From positions 1-64,000 of the forward strand of contig NZ_JALGBX010000008.1 in the NCBI RefSeq assembly GCF_022808175.1: 64,000 bases of DNA, given 5' to 3'. The translations under genes and the position numbers were made by a program. Source of the DNA: Streptomyces sp. AP-93 (GTDB taxonomy: Bacteria > Actinomycetota > Actinomycetes > Streptomycetales > Streptomycetaceae). Numbering within the stretch: the first letter of the stretch is position 1; each line of letters opens with the position of its first letter. Under the pieces are notes generated by a model that was not told the DNA's origin, ran no database searches, and saw nothing but the letters and a program-made list of their open reading frames with translations. Shown piece after piece: positions 1 through 8,044 of this stretch.

Positions 1-72
1 CCCCCCGCCCCACCATGCCGACCAGCTTGAACCCGACCACATGATCACGTCAGGAGATCCAAGAAACAGAAC

Positions 73-879
73 CTAGGGGTCACCACCCTCTACGTGACGC
101 ACGATCAGTCCGAGGCCATGTCCCTCGGCCACCGGGTCGCGGTCATGCGGGGCGGCGTCCTGCAGCAGGTCAGCTCGCCACGCGACACCTACGCCCTGCC
201 GGCGAACGTGTTCGTGGCGGCGTTCATCGGCACACCCCGGATCAGCCTGCTGCAGGCGGTGGTCCACGCGCCGCTGGACGCGGCGATGTCGGTCGATCTG
301 GGACGGCATCGCCTCGTCCTGCCCGAGCCCCTCAGCACCGACCACCAACTGCTCCGGATCCAGCAGGGGCGCCCGATCATCGTCGGCCTGCGCTCGGAGG
401 CGGTCAGGATCGCCCCGCCGAGCCAGGCACGAGCGGGCGAGGTGGCGATCACGGGCATCGTCGAGCACGTCGAGTACCAGGGACACGAGGCGCTGGTACA
501 CGTGAACACGGGTTCACGCCCCGCGGTCGTCACGGATCTGGAGGCACCTCGGCAGTCGACCGCCCCCAGGCGCGGATACAAGCAGCAGCAGGGCGGCGGC
601 CTGAGCCGATTCAGGAACCGGGCCATGGAACGCCTGTCCGGCTCTGTCGCGGTCCTGGAGGCCCCGCCGGAATCCGCCCCGGGGACTGATGCGAACGTCG
701 GTCCGGCACCACGAGGACCGGTGCGCAGCGACCTCGTCGTGCGTACGGGTCCGCATGTCCGGATACGCGTCGGAGCCCAGATTCCGCTGCTGGTGGATCT
801 GGGCCGGCTGTACGTGTTCGATCACTCCGGGCGGCGGATCTGCCCGGCTCCTGACGAGCTTCCTTCCCTGGAGAGCTAG
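73..879 (+). pseudogene. 5'-truncated MalK/MsiK-type sugar ABC transporter ATPase
   Basis: The readable protein begins in the middle of an ABC ATPase with the D-loop/H-loop stretch LGVTTLYVTHDQSEAM, where the switch histidine is visible. It continues through the FVAAFIGTP linker typical of MalK-like importer ATPases into a C-terminal TOBE-type regulatory region ending in LGRLYVFDHSGRRI. Walker A, the signature motif and Walker B are all missing, because the frame is closed by a TGA at 28-30 and sequence before about position 70 does not resemble the family. About the last two thirds of a normal gene of roughly 370 residues remain. It is therefore a 5'-deleted remnant, and the GTG at 94 is not a true start. 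A mid-domain stretch (about residues 150-180) is also poorly conserved in character. Its neighbours are other gene fragments. Confidence 0.72.
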
Positions 880-944
880 TCCGGTCCGTACCCCCGAAGG
901 CAACCCGCGCCCCGGGCGCAGAGCGAGGAGCCGCTCCGGTCGGT

Positions 945-1178
945 GTGAAGCCCCCCTTGATCGTGGACACCTGGAGACTGGGACGTGAGAGCCCAGAGGA
1001 AGCAGTGCCAGGTGCCCGGGAGCTCGGGATCAGTTCGGAGTCCCTGCGGGGCTGGGTGAAGAAGGCCCGCGCCGCCCAGGAGGCCGGATCGGTCTCTGCC
1101 GGGCGGGCCGGGCAGAGTGCCCCCGACCGGGACTGTGAATGGGTGGTGTGGTGGCAGCGGTTGGTCGTCAGCGGGTGA
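945..1178 (+). pseudogene. IS3-type transposase OrfA remnant
   Basis: A short frame contains ARELGISSESLRGWVKKA, which resembles the helix-turn-helix of IS3-family OrfA proteins. The flanking residues do not form a normal OrfA: the expected N-terminal lead-in is scrambled, there is no leucine zipper, and no OrfB with a DDE domain follows. It lies between two other gene fragments, which fits an old insertion site. The family assignment rests on one short motif only. Confidence 0.38.
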
Positions 1179-1430
1179 CCGTGTCCGCAACAACGCGACC
1201 GTGACCGGCGTTTCCCGCACCGGCCGCGACCGCATCATCGACGCCGACCGCGAGACCGAGCCCTTCGTCATCCACCTCACCAGCCCCTGGGGCCGCGAGG
1301 AGAGGATCTTCGCTCACGCCGTCATCGATGCCTCCGGCAATTGGTCCACCCCGAGCCCGGCCGGCGCCAGCGGCCTGCACGCACTCGGCGAGCGCGCCGC
1401 CTCCGACCGGATCTCGTACCGCGTCCGCAG
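1174..1430 (+). pseudogene. Flavin-dependent monooxygenase (ArsO-like) internal fragment
   Basis: About 85 residues read in one frame, from GDRVRNNATVTGVSRTGRD through REERIFAHAVIDASGNW to GERAASDRISYR. The segment with AVIDASGNWSTP is the second nucleotide/flavin-binding region of NAD(P)/FAD-binding monooxygenase-like proteins, which in streptomycetes often lie in arsenic resistance clusters. There is no start, no N-terminal GxGxxG motif and no C-terminus. The similarity ends shortly before the palindromic element at 1510. The ArsO link is from memory of the family and is less sure than the flavoprotein call. Confidence 0.5.
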
Positions 1431-1509
1431 TCAAGCCATCCCCGCAGCCGAGAGGGCCACACCTCAGCAGTCCAGCCACGGCCTTGGCCACTTGTCACGC
1501 TCCGCAGCC

Positions 1510-1678
1510 CTAGGCCGTCTCTTTCGGATCTTGCCGGTCAGGCCCGCGTCGTCCGGTGCCGTGCCTCGGCGCGCTGCCGGGGCTCCCGCGTACTGGACGT
1601 ACTCGGGTGGCCCGGCAGCGCGCCGAGGTACGGTGCCGGGCGGCGTGGGCCCGGCAAGATCCGAAAGAGACGGCCTAG
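1510..1678. mobile_element. 169-bp palindromic MITE flanked by CTAG
   Basis: The first 28 bases, from CTAG at 1510, recur exactly as the reverse complement of the last 28, ending with CTAG at 1675-1678. The arms stay largely complementary further in, through a shared block reading TCGGCGCGCTGCCGGG, and the centre carries a further small palindrome around GTACTGGACGTAC. The element has no coding capacity. Ends beginning GGCCGTCTC with CTAG at both borders fit a non-autonomous derivative of an IS5-family transposon, a group known for short TA-containing target duplications. The host transposase is not in the window. Confidence 0.72.
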
Positions 1679-2208
1679 CCCCGTACGTAACGCACTGCGT
1701 CTGCACCCCTGCGCAGGGCGAATCGGGACATGGCTCTCCTCAGACGGAGGTCCCCGGTAATCCGGGCCCAGAATGGATGTGCGATGCACCGCATCCAGTG
1801 CAAGCCGACGGCGGCATCCGGCGCGTCGACGGCCGTGTCAGCCGAACCAACCGCTCACGCAGAGGTGAAACGCTCCGCCAACGGCACCCGGGCGCTTAGG
1901 CATACCTCCCGCAGGCTCGCTGGACGGGATGCCCATGGCGTGACCGGCCGGACCGGAGGCCGGACCCGCCGCCCGGGCGGTCGCCGTGGCTGACGGGTTC
2001 CGCCAGGGTGGCGTGCGGGTCAGCTCAGAGGAGCGGAGAGGGCGGCGGTGACGAGGGGGGTGCTGACGACACCCCTCCTTCGGGTGATCAAGAGCGCGGT
2101 CCCCTGGTGGCAGGCGCCCGGACGGAGGGCCGGGCCCGCAGACTTGGGTCTGGAGGGGTGCTGCGGGTCAGCGCCTTCCGTATCCGTGTGTCCTAGTGAT
2201 GGAGGCCA
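1679..2208. other. Non-coding or decayed stretch upstream of the DUF4239 gene
   Basis: No frame in this stretch of about 530 bases gives a recognisable protein. It contains GC-rich self-complementary blocks (for example near 1940-1985) and, at its end, a ribosome binding site ATGGAGG at 2199-2205 for the next gene. It is probably debris at the edge of the accessory patch plus the promoter region of the membrane protein. Confidence 0.4.
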
Positions 2209-3003
2209 GTGGTGGCCCTCTGGCTGCTCAACCACTTGAGTACGTGGTCGCTGGCCGTGCTGGTCGTGGGCGGTGTCTCCTGTATGGCCGTGCTGGGCAG
2301 TTTCCTGACCCGTCGCTTCTTTCCGCAGGTCACCGATGGCGAGCACAATGAGATGGTCGGGGTCGTCCTCGGCATGTTCGGCGCGATCTACGGCATCATC
2401 CTGGCCTTCGTCGTGGTGACCCTTTGGACGCAATTGGAGACCACCCAGGCCGTCGTCTCGGCCGAGGCCACCGACCTCGCGGTGCTGCTCCGCGACATCC
2501 GGGTGTTTCCGGCCGAGGACCGGGCGCGGATCACGACCGCTGTCTCCGGCTACGTGCACGCGGTGGTGGAGGTGCAGTGGCCGCTGATGCGGGAGGGGCG
2601 GCCGAGCTTCGCAGCCACCGGCGGCGACCTGGAGCGGGTCTACGCGGCGCTGCAGCGGTACGTGCCGGAGAACGCCGCCCAGCAGTCCTTCTACGATTCC
2701 GCGGTTGACCGCCTGGCCGATGTCGCGGCGCAGCGGCGGGCTCGCCTTGCCACCGCCCGCCAGCAACTGCCGCCCCTCCTCCAGGTACTCGTCTTCGGTG
2801 GCGCGCTGGTGATCCTGCCGCTGACCTTCCTCTACGGCATCCGCAGCAAGAAGATGCAGGTCCTCTTCGTCGCCTCGGTCGCCGCACTCATCGGGTTCAG
2901 CCTGCTGCTCGTCCTGGTCCTCGACCGCCCCTTCGCCGGAGAACTCTCCGTCAACCCCTCCGCCTACAAGGACGGGGTACTGGCCCAGCTCTGGCGCACC
3001 TGA
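2209..3003 (+). CDS. DUF4239 membrane protein
   Basis: This 264-residue protein has two N-terminal membrane spans (about residues 10-30 and 50-70), a soluble alpha-helical middle of about 110 residues rich in Arg and Glu, and two C-terminal spans (about 180-200 and 215-235). That is the layout of the DUF4239 family, which is related to bestrophin-like channel proteins; its function is not established. The GTG at 2209 lies 3 bases after GGAGG, so a GTG at 2212 may be the true start. It stands alone, and the next gene is on the other strand. Confidence 0.7.
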   Translation: MVALWLLNHLSTWSLAVLVVGGVSCMAVLGSFLTRRFFPQVTDGEHNEMVGVVLGMFGAIYGIILAFVVVTLWTQLETTQAVVSAEATDLAVLLRDIRVFPAEDRARITTAVSGYVHAVVEVQWPLMREGRPSFAATGGDLERVYAALQRYVPENAAQQSFYDSAVDRLADVAAQRRARLATARQQLPPLLQVLVFGGALVILPLTFLYGIRSKKMQVLFVASVAALIGFSLLLVLVLDRPFAGELSVNPSAYKDGVLAQLWRT

Positions 3004-3046
3004 CGCCGGGCGTTCCCCGGCTGTCGACGCCAAGGGGCGCGGGTCG

Positions 3047-3792
3047 TCAGCGGAGAAGGGCGAAGAGGGTGGCGGCGAGAAGGAGCCCGCTGACGACGGG
3101 CCAGTAGAGCAGTCGGGCTGCGGCGTTGCTGTGCCAGTCCGTCCGGGTAACGGGTAGACGGCCTCGGAGGCGCCGCCGTCGATGGCGTCGGGGAACTCCG
3201 CCTGGGCCTTGGCGAGGTCGGCGCTCGCGGGCAGGCGTTGCCAGAGGTAGCCGGTGAGGCGGACGTTGTGGGTGTCGGTGAACTGCAGGGTCTCGATCAG
3301 GACACCGGTGGGGATCTTCCGGTCCGCCGCGCGGCCCTGTGCGGCGAGGGCGCGGTCGCTCTGTGCGGTGGTGGTCACGGCGGTACCGGGGATGTTCTTG
3401 AGGGAGGTGTCGGCGGCCACGCACCCCCACAGGAAGACGGTGGCGCCGAAGAACAGGACGGTGACGACGGCGCTGAGCCAGCCGAGTCGGCCCACGCGGG
3501 CGCGTGAGGGGCTGAGCAGCACGGCAGCCGGACACACCAGGCCGAGTACGCCGCACACCACGACGCGCGCGAGACGCCCGGGCTGGGTCTGCAGCGCGGT
3601 GGCCGGATCACGCAGCCCGAGCGCGGCCACGGCCGCGGTGACCAGGAGCGGCCCGGCGGCGACCGCGGCGGCGATGGCGGTGACTGTGTGTAGCGTGCGG
3701 CGTACTGATGCTGTGTCTGCGTCGGTACTCGAACGGACGCCCGGCCGCCCGCTGCCGGCGCGCTCGGCCGACGAATCCCCTGGCCGGAACAT
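3047..3792 (-). pseudogene. Membrane protein with a single-base frameshift
   Basis: Translation from ATG 3792, which has a GGAG 6 bases upstream, gives three hydrophobic segments and an extracytoplasmic region with TLQFTDTHNVRLTGYLWQRL. It reaches EAVYP, and then the sense moves to another frame, which continues VTRTDWHSNAAARLLYWP and a final membrane span before the stop at 3047. Adding one C to the CCC run (GGG at 3152-3154 on the + strand) joins the two halves as EAVYPVTRTDWHSN. The protein would be about 248 residues. The frameshift could be a real mutation or a sequence error in the homopolymer. The function is unknown. Confidence 0.62.
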
Positions 3793-3903
3793 GTTGCTCC
3801 GTACAGGTGTGTGCCCTTTCACGCCCTTCGCCCACTGGGGCAGACTCCCTGATCGAGCAGCAGCCCGATCGCTCGGCACCTCACGGCCGAAGGAGCACAC
3901 ACG

Positions 3904-4290
3904 ATGAACTATCCGACTGACCTGCGGTACAGCCGCGACCATGAGTGGATCCGGGTGAACGGGGGGACTGCCCGCATCGGCATCACCGACTTCGCACAGA
4001 AGCAGCTCGGCGACTTGGTCTATGTCGAGCAGCCGAGTGTTGGCGGCACCTTCGACGCGGGGGAGCCGTTCGGCTCGGTGGAGTCGGTCAAAGCGGTTAC
4101 CGAGGTGTACTCGCCTGTGGCGGGTGAGGTGGTCGCGGTGAACGAGAAGCTGAACCACGAGCCGGAACTGATCAACGATGATCCGTACGGCGACGGGTGG
4201 CTGATCGAGATCAGCGTCCGCGACGGTGACCCCTTGCGTGAACTCATGACCGCCTCGCAGTACGAGGCGTACCTCAAGTCCGAGGAATGA
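3904..4290 (+). CDS. gcvH: Glycine cleavage system H protein
   Basis: This is the lipoyl carrier of the glycine cleavage complex, which ferries the aminomethyl group between the P, T and L proteins. The 128-residue product has the usual length. The lipoylated lysine is K63 in the motif ESVKAVTEVYSP, and the conserved start YSRDHEWI and end YGDGWLIEI are present. GAAGGAG lies just upstream of the ATG. No gcvT or gcvP is next to it, so it is either an outlying copy or works with P and T genes elsewhere. Confidence 0.95.
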   Translation: MNYPTDLRYSRDHEWIRVNGGTARIGITDFAQKQLGDLVYVEQPSVGGTFDAGEPFGSVESVKAVTEVYSPVAGEVVAVNEKLNHEPELINDDPYGDGWLIEISVRDGDPLRELMTASQYEAYLKSEE

Positions 4291-4957
4291 CGCGGCGGTC
4301 GTCGGCCCGACCACACCGCCGGCAGGGGAACGCCCAGCACCGCTGAGACCATCCTGCAGGGCCGACGCTCGACGCCTGTGCGGGGTGGGCGTCCGCCCGA
4401 CGGGCACCTTGCCGCCCTCTCGGGCACGCCGGAGGGCGGCCAACTGTTGATTGAGTGCCTGCACACGGGACCGGTGCGCATCGATGGCGGGATCGCCCTG
4501 GGCACCGCGGACCGCATCACATCGGAGTCGGCCGGGACCCGCTATGGCTGGGGTTCGGCAGCTGATGATCAGTCCAGTGATGGCGAGGCGGTTCGCGGTG
4601 GTCTTGTCATTGGCCGGGGCTAGGCCGGTGGGGTTGCTCGCGGTGCGTCGCGCGGTCGCCGGGGCGGCAGGCCGATGGTGAGCAGGCCGAGTCGGGCGGT
4701 GAAGGCCTGTCCCGGTACCCGGCCAGGGCGGGCCCACCTCAAGAGGTCCGTCCGACGCCCACGGGTTCGGACATTCGACGGGGAACGGGAGCGGCCGGGG
4801 ATGTGACGCCGTCCGGACAACGGCCGTGGGGCCGGCCACCACGCAGCCCACCGACGAATCGAACAAAACCCCACGTCACAGGCCTCTGTGGGCTTACATG
4901 GGATGGGCATCGCCTCACGGCCGCCGCACCGGCACGGGGCTCCCACCGCCGCAAGAA
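4291..4957. other. Gap without a convincing gene
   Basis: No intact gene is visible. The + frame from 4378 has strong third-position GC as far as about 4540 (reading LLIECLHTGPVRIDGGIALG) and then loses it, which suggests a coding remnant, but I do not recognise the protein. The rest is featureless apart from the hairpins that follow the tRNA gene. Confidence 0.35.
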
Positions 4958-4992
4958 CTGCGTTTCCGCAGATCAGAAGGTTTCTTCTGACC
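4958..4992 (-). terminator. Double hairpin after the CAU tRNA gene
   Basis: On the minus strand the tRNA end is followed by two adjacent stem-loops. A 9-bp stem (4984-4992 with 4971-4979, one G-T pair) comes first, and then a 5-bp stem (4967-4971 with 4958-4962) closed by a GAAA loop and followed by TTCTT. The arrangement and position fit a terminator. Confidence 0.5.
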
Positions 4993-4997
4993 TGCAG

Positions 4998-5074
4998 TGG
5001 TGGGGCGGGTGGGACTCGAACCCACGGCCGACGGATTATGAGTCCGCTGCTCTAACCGGCTGAGCTACCGCCCC
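4998..5074 (-). tRNA. tRNA with anticodon CAU (elongator Met or Ile2)
   Basis: The reverse complement folds as a standard cloverleaf with a 7-bp acceptor stem (GGGGCGG with CCGCCCC), the D-arm AGCTCAGCCGGTTAGAGC, the anticodon loop CTCATAA and the T-arm GTTCGAGTC. The 3' CCA is encoded at 5000-4998. The CAU anticodon is compatible with elongator methionine, or with isoleucine if the C is modified to lysidine; sequence alone does not decide. It is not an initiator type, since the acceptor begins with a normal G-C pair. Confidence 0.92.
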
Positions 5075-5218
5075 TTCACGGCGTGGCGCGTACATGTGTG
5101 CGCGCCGTCTGCCGCAGCATAGCCGCTCATACGATCTCCTGCCTCGGATGCCTCGCATGATCGGCTTCGCCTGCCCAGAGAGACCGCGCAGGGCCCTGCC
5201 CGGTTGCGCGCGGAGGGC

Positions 5219-5252
5219 AGAAAAAAGAAAAGAGGACCCACCCGGGGTCCTC
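5219..5252 (-). terminator. Rho-independent terminator of the tRNA-Asn pair
   Basis: On the minus strand an 8-bp stem (GAGGACCC with GGGTCCTC, 5252-5245 with 5239-5232) is followed by a U-rich tail, TCTTTTCTTTTTT. This is a textbook intrinsic terminator directly behind the two tRNA-Asn genes. Confidence 0.85.
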
Positions 5253-5263
5253 ATTCCTTCTTG

Positions 5264-5336
5264 CTCCCCCGACTGGACTCGAACCAGTAACCTGCCGATT
5301 AACAGTCGGCTGCTCTGCCAATTGAGCTACAGGGGA
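5264..5336 (-). tRNA. tRNA-Asn (GTT), distal copy
   Basis: The reverse complement is a 73-base cloverleaf with acceptor TCCCCTG pairing CGGGGGA, D-arm AGCTCAATTGGCAGAGC, anticodon loop CTGTTAA and T-arm GGTTCGAGTCC. The anticodon is GTT. No CCA is encoded. It is identical over its length to the upstream copy, from which it is separated by 5 bases. Confidence 0.95.
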
Positions 5337-5341
5337 CCGCG

Positions 5342-5414
5342 CTCCCCCGACTGGACTCGAACCAGTAACCTGCCGATTAACAGTCGGCTGCTCTGCCAAT
5401 TGAGCTACAGGGGA
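5342..5414 (-). tRNA. tRNA-Asn (GTT), proximal copy
   Basis: This is a second, identical tRNA-Asn gene with the same 73-base cloverleaf and GTT anticodon and no encoded CCA. The repeat period is 78 bases. The two are probably cotranscribed and end at the terminator at 5252-5219. Confidence 0.95.
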
Positions 5415-5560
5415 TTGCTGCGTTGCACCGAACGGCCCACCTCCGGCCTTGGCCGGGGGGCGAGCGCCCGTTGCGAGTCATAGATTAGCGCAAGCAGGGG
5501 GGTGCTCCGCCAATCGGTATCGCCAGCGGGCCGGGCACCACACGACGAAGGGTGGCAGGC

Positions 5561-5869
5561 ATGCGGTACAAGGTCACGTTCGCGGTCGGGCTGGCCCTCG
5601 GGTACGTGCTCGGGACCCGGGCCGGACGCGAGCGGTATGAACAGTTGAAGAAGTCCGTGCGCGAGTTCGCGCAGAACCCCGCGGTCCGCAACGCCGCCGA
5701 GAGCGCTGGTCAGACCGGCCGGGAGTACGCCGGCAAGGCCTTCGCCGCGGTGAGCGACAAGGTGGGCGACGCGGTGCCGGACGCCCTGTCCGGACGGGTA
5801 CGGGGCTTGCGGGCACGGGTCGGCGGCGGCGGCGCGGCCGAGGACGACTGGGGCACCAGCAACACCTGA
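5561..5869 (+). CDS. YtxH-like small membrane-associated protein
   Basis: The 102-residue protein starts MRYKVTFAVGLALGYVLGTRAGRERYEQLKK. A single N-terminal membrane span carries the GYVLGTRAGRERY signature of a widespread actinobacterial family related to YtxH. An amphipathic, Ala-rich helical region and a disordered Gly/Glu tail follow. I chose ATG 5561 over the GTG at 5552 because the family begins at MRY and a GAAGGGTGG lies upstream. The role is unknown; it may be a membrane-anchored stress-associated protein. Confidence 0.75.
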   Translation: MRYKVTFAVGLALGYVLGTRAGRERYEQLKKSVREFAQNPAVRNAAESAGQTGREYAGKAFAAVSDKVGDAVPDALSGRVRGLRARVGGGGAAEDDWGTSNT

Positions 5870-5985
5870 CCGGCCCGGTCCCGCACGGTCCCACACCGTC
5901 CCGCCCGGTCCCGCACGAGGGACGGGGCGGGACCGGGCACGCCGGGGCGGTCGAGCCCGCCCCCGCGTGCGGCAGAATTCTCCGC

Positions 5986-7437
5986 ATGGGGATAGTCGCC
6001 GGGCTGGACAGCTCTTCCGCGTTCACACGCATCGTCGTCTGTGACACCGAGACGGGCGCCGTGCTGCGCCAGGGGTACGCCCCTCATCCGCAGCCCACCG
6101 GCGAGGCGGCGGTGCACGAGACCGATCCACAGGCCTGGCTGCTCTCGCTCGGCGAGGCCGCCGGCGGCGGGCTCCTCGAAGGGGTGCAGGCCATCGGGGT
6201 CTCCGCGCAGCAGCACGGGCTGCTGGCGCTGGACGCGCAGGGCGGCCTCGTCCGTCCCGCCCTGATCGGCAACGACAAGCGCGGCCAGGTCGCCGCCGCC
6301 GAGCTGATCGAGTCCTTCGGCGGCCGGCAGGCCTGGGCCGAGGCCGTCGGCTCCGTCCCCCATGCGGCGCAGCCCGTGGCGAAGCTCGCCTGGCTGGCCC
6401 GTACCGAGCCCGAGGCGGCCCGGCGGGTGGCCGTGCTGATGTCCCCGCACGACTGGCTGGTGTGGCAGCTGCTGGGCCGCCCGGCCCGGCGGACCACCGA
6501 CCGCGGCGGCGCCTCCGGCACCGGCTACTGGTCGGCGGCCACCGGCGCCTACCGCCCCGACCTCGTCGAGCTCGCGCTGGGGCACCGGGCACTGCTGCCC
6601 GAGGTGCTCGGCCCGGCCGAAGCCGCCGGGACCACCCCCGAGGGGCTGCTGATCTCCGCCGGGACCGGGGAGACCATGGCGGCCGCGCTCGGGCTGGGCA
6701 TGGGACCCGGCGACGCCGTGGTCTCGCTGGGCGCGTCCGGATCGGTGATGGCGGTGCACCACGAGGCGCTGTCGGAGCCGGGCGGGCTGATCACCTCCCT
6801 CGCCGACGCCACCGGGCTGCACCTCCCGGTGGTGAACACCCTGAACGCCGTACGCGCCCTGCGCGGCACCGCCGAGCTGCTGGGCACCGATCTGGAGGGG
6901 CTGAGCGAGCTCGCGCTGAAGTCGACGCCGGGCGCGCACGGACTCGTACTCCTGCCGTACCTGGAGGGTGAGCGGACGCCCAACCTGCCGCACACCGCCG
7001 GGACGCTGTCGGGGCTGCGCCGGGACTCCATGAAGCCGGAGCACCTCGCGCGGGCCGCCTTCGAGGGGATGCTGTGCGGGCTGGTGGACGCGCTCGACGT
7101 GCTGCGCAGCCGCGGCGTGGAGATCCGCCGGGTGTTCCTGCTCGGCGCCGCCGCCGAGCTGCCGGCCGTACAGGCCTTCGCGCCGGGGCTGTTCGGCACC
7201 CAGGTCCTCGTACCGGCGCCGGCCGACTACGCGGCCCTGGGCGCGGCCCGCCAGGCCGCGTGGGCGCTCGGCCTGGCGCAGGGCGGCGCGGCCGCGAACA
7301 CCCCGCCGGTGTGGCCGGCGCCCGCGGCGCAGCTCTTCGAGCCGGATGAGGAGTACGCGGCCTGGCAGGGCGCGCGCCAGCAGTACATCGCGACCCGGGA
7401 CCAGATCCACCCCGGGGCGTTCCAGAACCCCGCCTGA
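5986..7437 (+). CDS. FGGY-family carbohydrate kinase (xylulokinase-like)
   Basis: The 483-residue protein has the two ribonuclease-H-like domains of FGGY sugar kinases. The N-terminal phosphate-binding start is GLDSSSAFTRIVVCD and the substrate region is GVSAQQHGLLALD. The C-terminal ATP domain has VSLGASGSVMA, and the second signature region around residues 330-350 is LLPYLEGERTPNLP. Length and the AQQHG motif favour D-xylulose or a related ketose as substrate. There is no xylose isomerase or transporter nearby, so the substrate is inferred from the family. Confidence 0.8.
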   Translation: MGIVAGLDSSSAFTRIVVCDTETGAVLRQGYAPHPQPTGEAAVHETDPQAWLLSLGEAAGGGLLEGVQAIGVSAQQHGLLALDAQGGLVRPALIGNDKRGQVAAAELIESFGGRQAWAEAVGSVPHAAQPVAKLAWLARTEPEAARRVAVLMSPHDWLVWQLLGRPARRTTDRGGASGTGYWSAATGAYRPDLVELALGHRALLPEVLGPAEAAGTTPEGLLISAGTGETMAAALGLGMGPGDAVVSLGASGSVMAVHHEALSEPGGLITSLADATGLHLPVVNTLNAVRALRGTAELLGTDLEGLSELALKSTPGAHGLVLLPYLEGERTPNLPHTAGTLSGLRRDSMKPEHLARAAFEGMLCGLVDALDVLRSRGVEIRRVFLLGAAAELPAVQAFAPGLFGTQVLVPAPADYAALGAARQAAWALGLAQGGAAANTPPVWPAPAAQLFEPDEEYAAWQGARQQYIATRDQIHPGAFQNPA

Positions 7438-7452
7438 ACCGGCCCCCGCGGG

Positions 7453-7818
7453 TCAGCTCACCGCGGCCACCACGTGGCCGACCACCTTCGCCATCTCCGC
7501 GGTCGGCGAGAAGTCGATGAACTCGGCGTCCTCGACGGCCTCCGGGGCGTGGCCGGGAGCCCAGTAGAAGGCCTCGCCGGCCGAGTAGACCGCGGCCCCG
7601 TCCTTCGTGTGCAGCTTGATCTTGCCCTTGAGCACGTAGCCCCAGTGGGGGCACGGGCACAGGTCGTCCGGCAGCCCCTTGAACGCCGGCGTCATGTCGA
7701 CGCCCTTGGCGAACCGTACGAAGGCGACGCTGAAGTCGCCGCCGAGCTCCTTCAGGCGCAACTGCGCCTCGTCGGTCTCGAAGGCGACGGGCGCCTGGTC
7801 CCTTGTGGTTGCCGTCAT
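7453..7818 (-). CDS. Small single-domain cupin protein
   Basis: A 121-residue beta-barrel protein. The first cupin motif is degenerate (CPHWGYVLKGKIKL) and the second part reads GEAFYWAPGHAPEA. The ligand pattern H-x-G...E/H is only partly kept, so metal binding is uncertain. ATG 7818 was chosen because GGAGGA lies 2-8 bases upstream of it; the GTG at 7830 lies before that site. It is divergent from the ABC exporter genes. The substrate is unknown. Confidence 0.72.
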   Translation of the reverse strand: MTATTRDQAPVAFETDEAQLRLKELGGDFSVAFVRFAKGVDMTPAFKGLPDDLCPCPHWGYVLKGKIKLHTKDGAAVYSAGEAFYWAPGHAPEAVEDAEFIDFSPTAEMAKVVGHVVAAVS

Positions 7819-8044
7819 GGTGTCCTCCACGGCCGGTGGCCGGTGCGGTCCCCGAGGCTTCCCTCCTCCATCGTCCTCCCGGCACCCGCCGTCGGCGCGG
7901 CGGCCGCCCGGGCGCGCAGGCCCTAGGACCGGCCCGCGCCCGCCTACTCCTTTTGACCGGCCTTTACGAAAACCGGTGGGTTGCGGCCCCCCGTTGGCAG
8001 AAGATGGACTGAACCCCCTCGATCATGCCGACCGGAGCCTGCGC

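Noticed and set aside
1464..1706. Minus-strand ORF inside the palindromic element
   Set aside because: It simply translates the two inverted arms (the same SLSDLAG and FRILP-like peptides appear on both strands) and is not a protein gene.
3880..3903. Glycine riboswitch before gcvH
   Set aside because: The upstream region has a ribosome site but no tandem aptamer pattern, and the preceding 90 bases belong to the start of an opposite gene.
2020..4866. 948-codon minus-strand frame
   Set aside because: Only the middle part, from about 3153 to 3792, carries a plausible membrane protein. The rest is antisense to the DUF4239 and gcvH genes.
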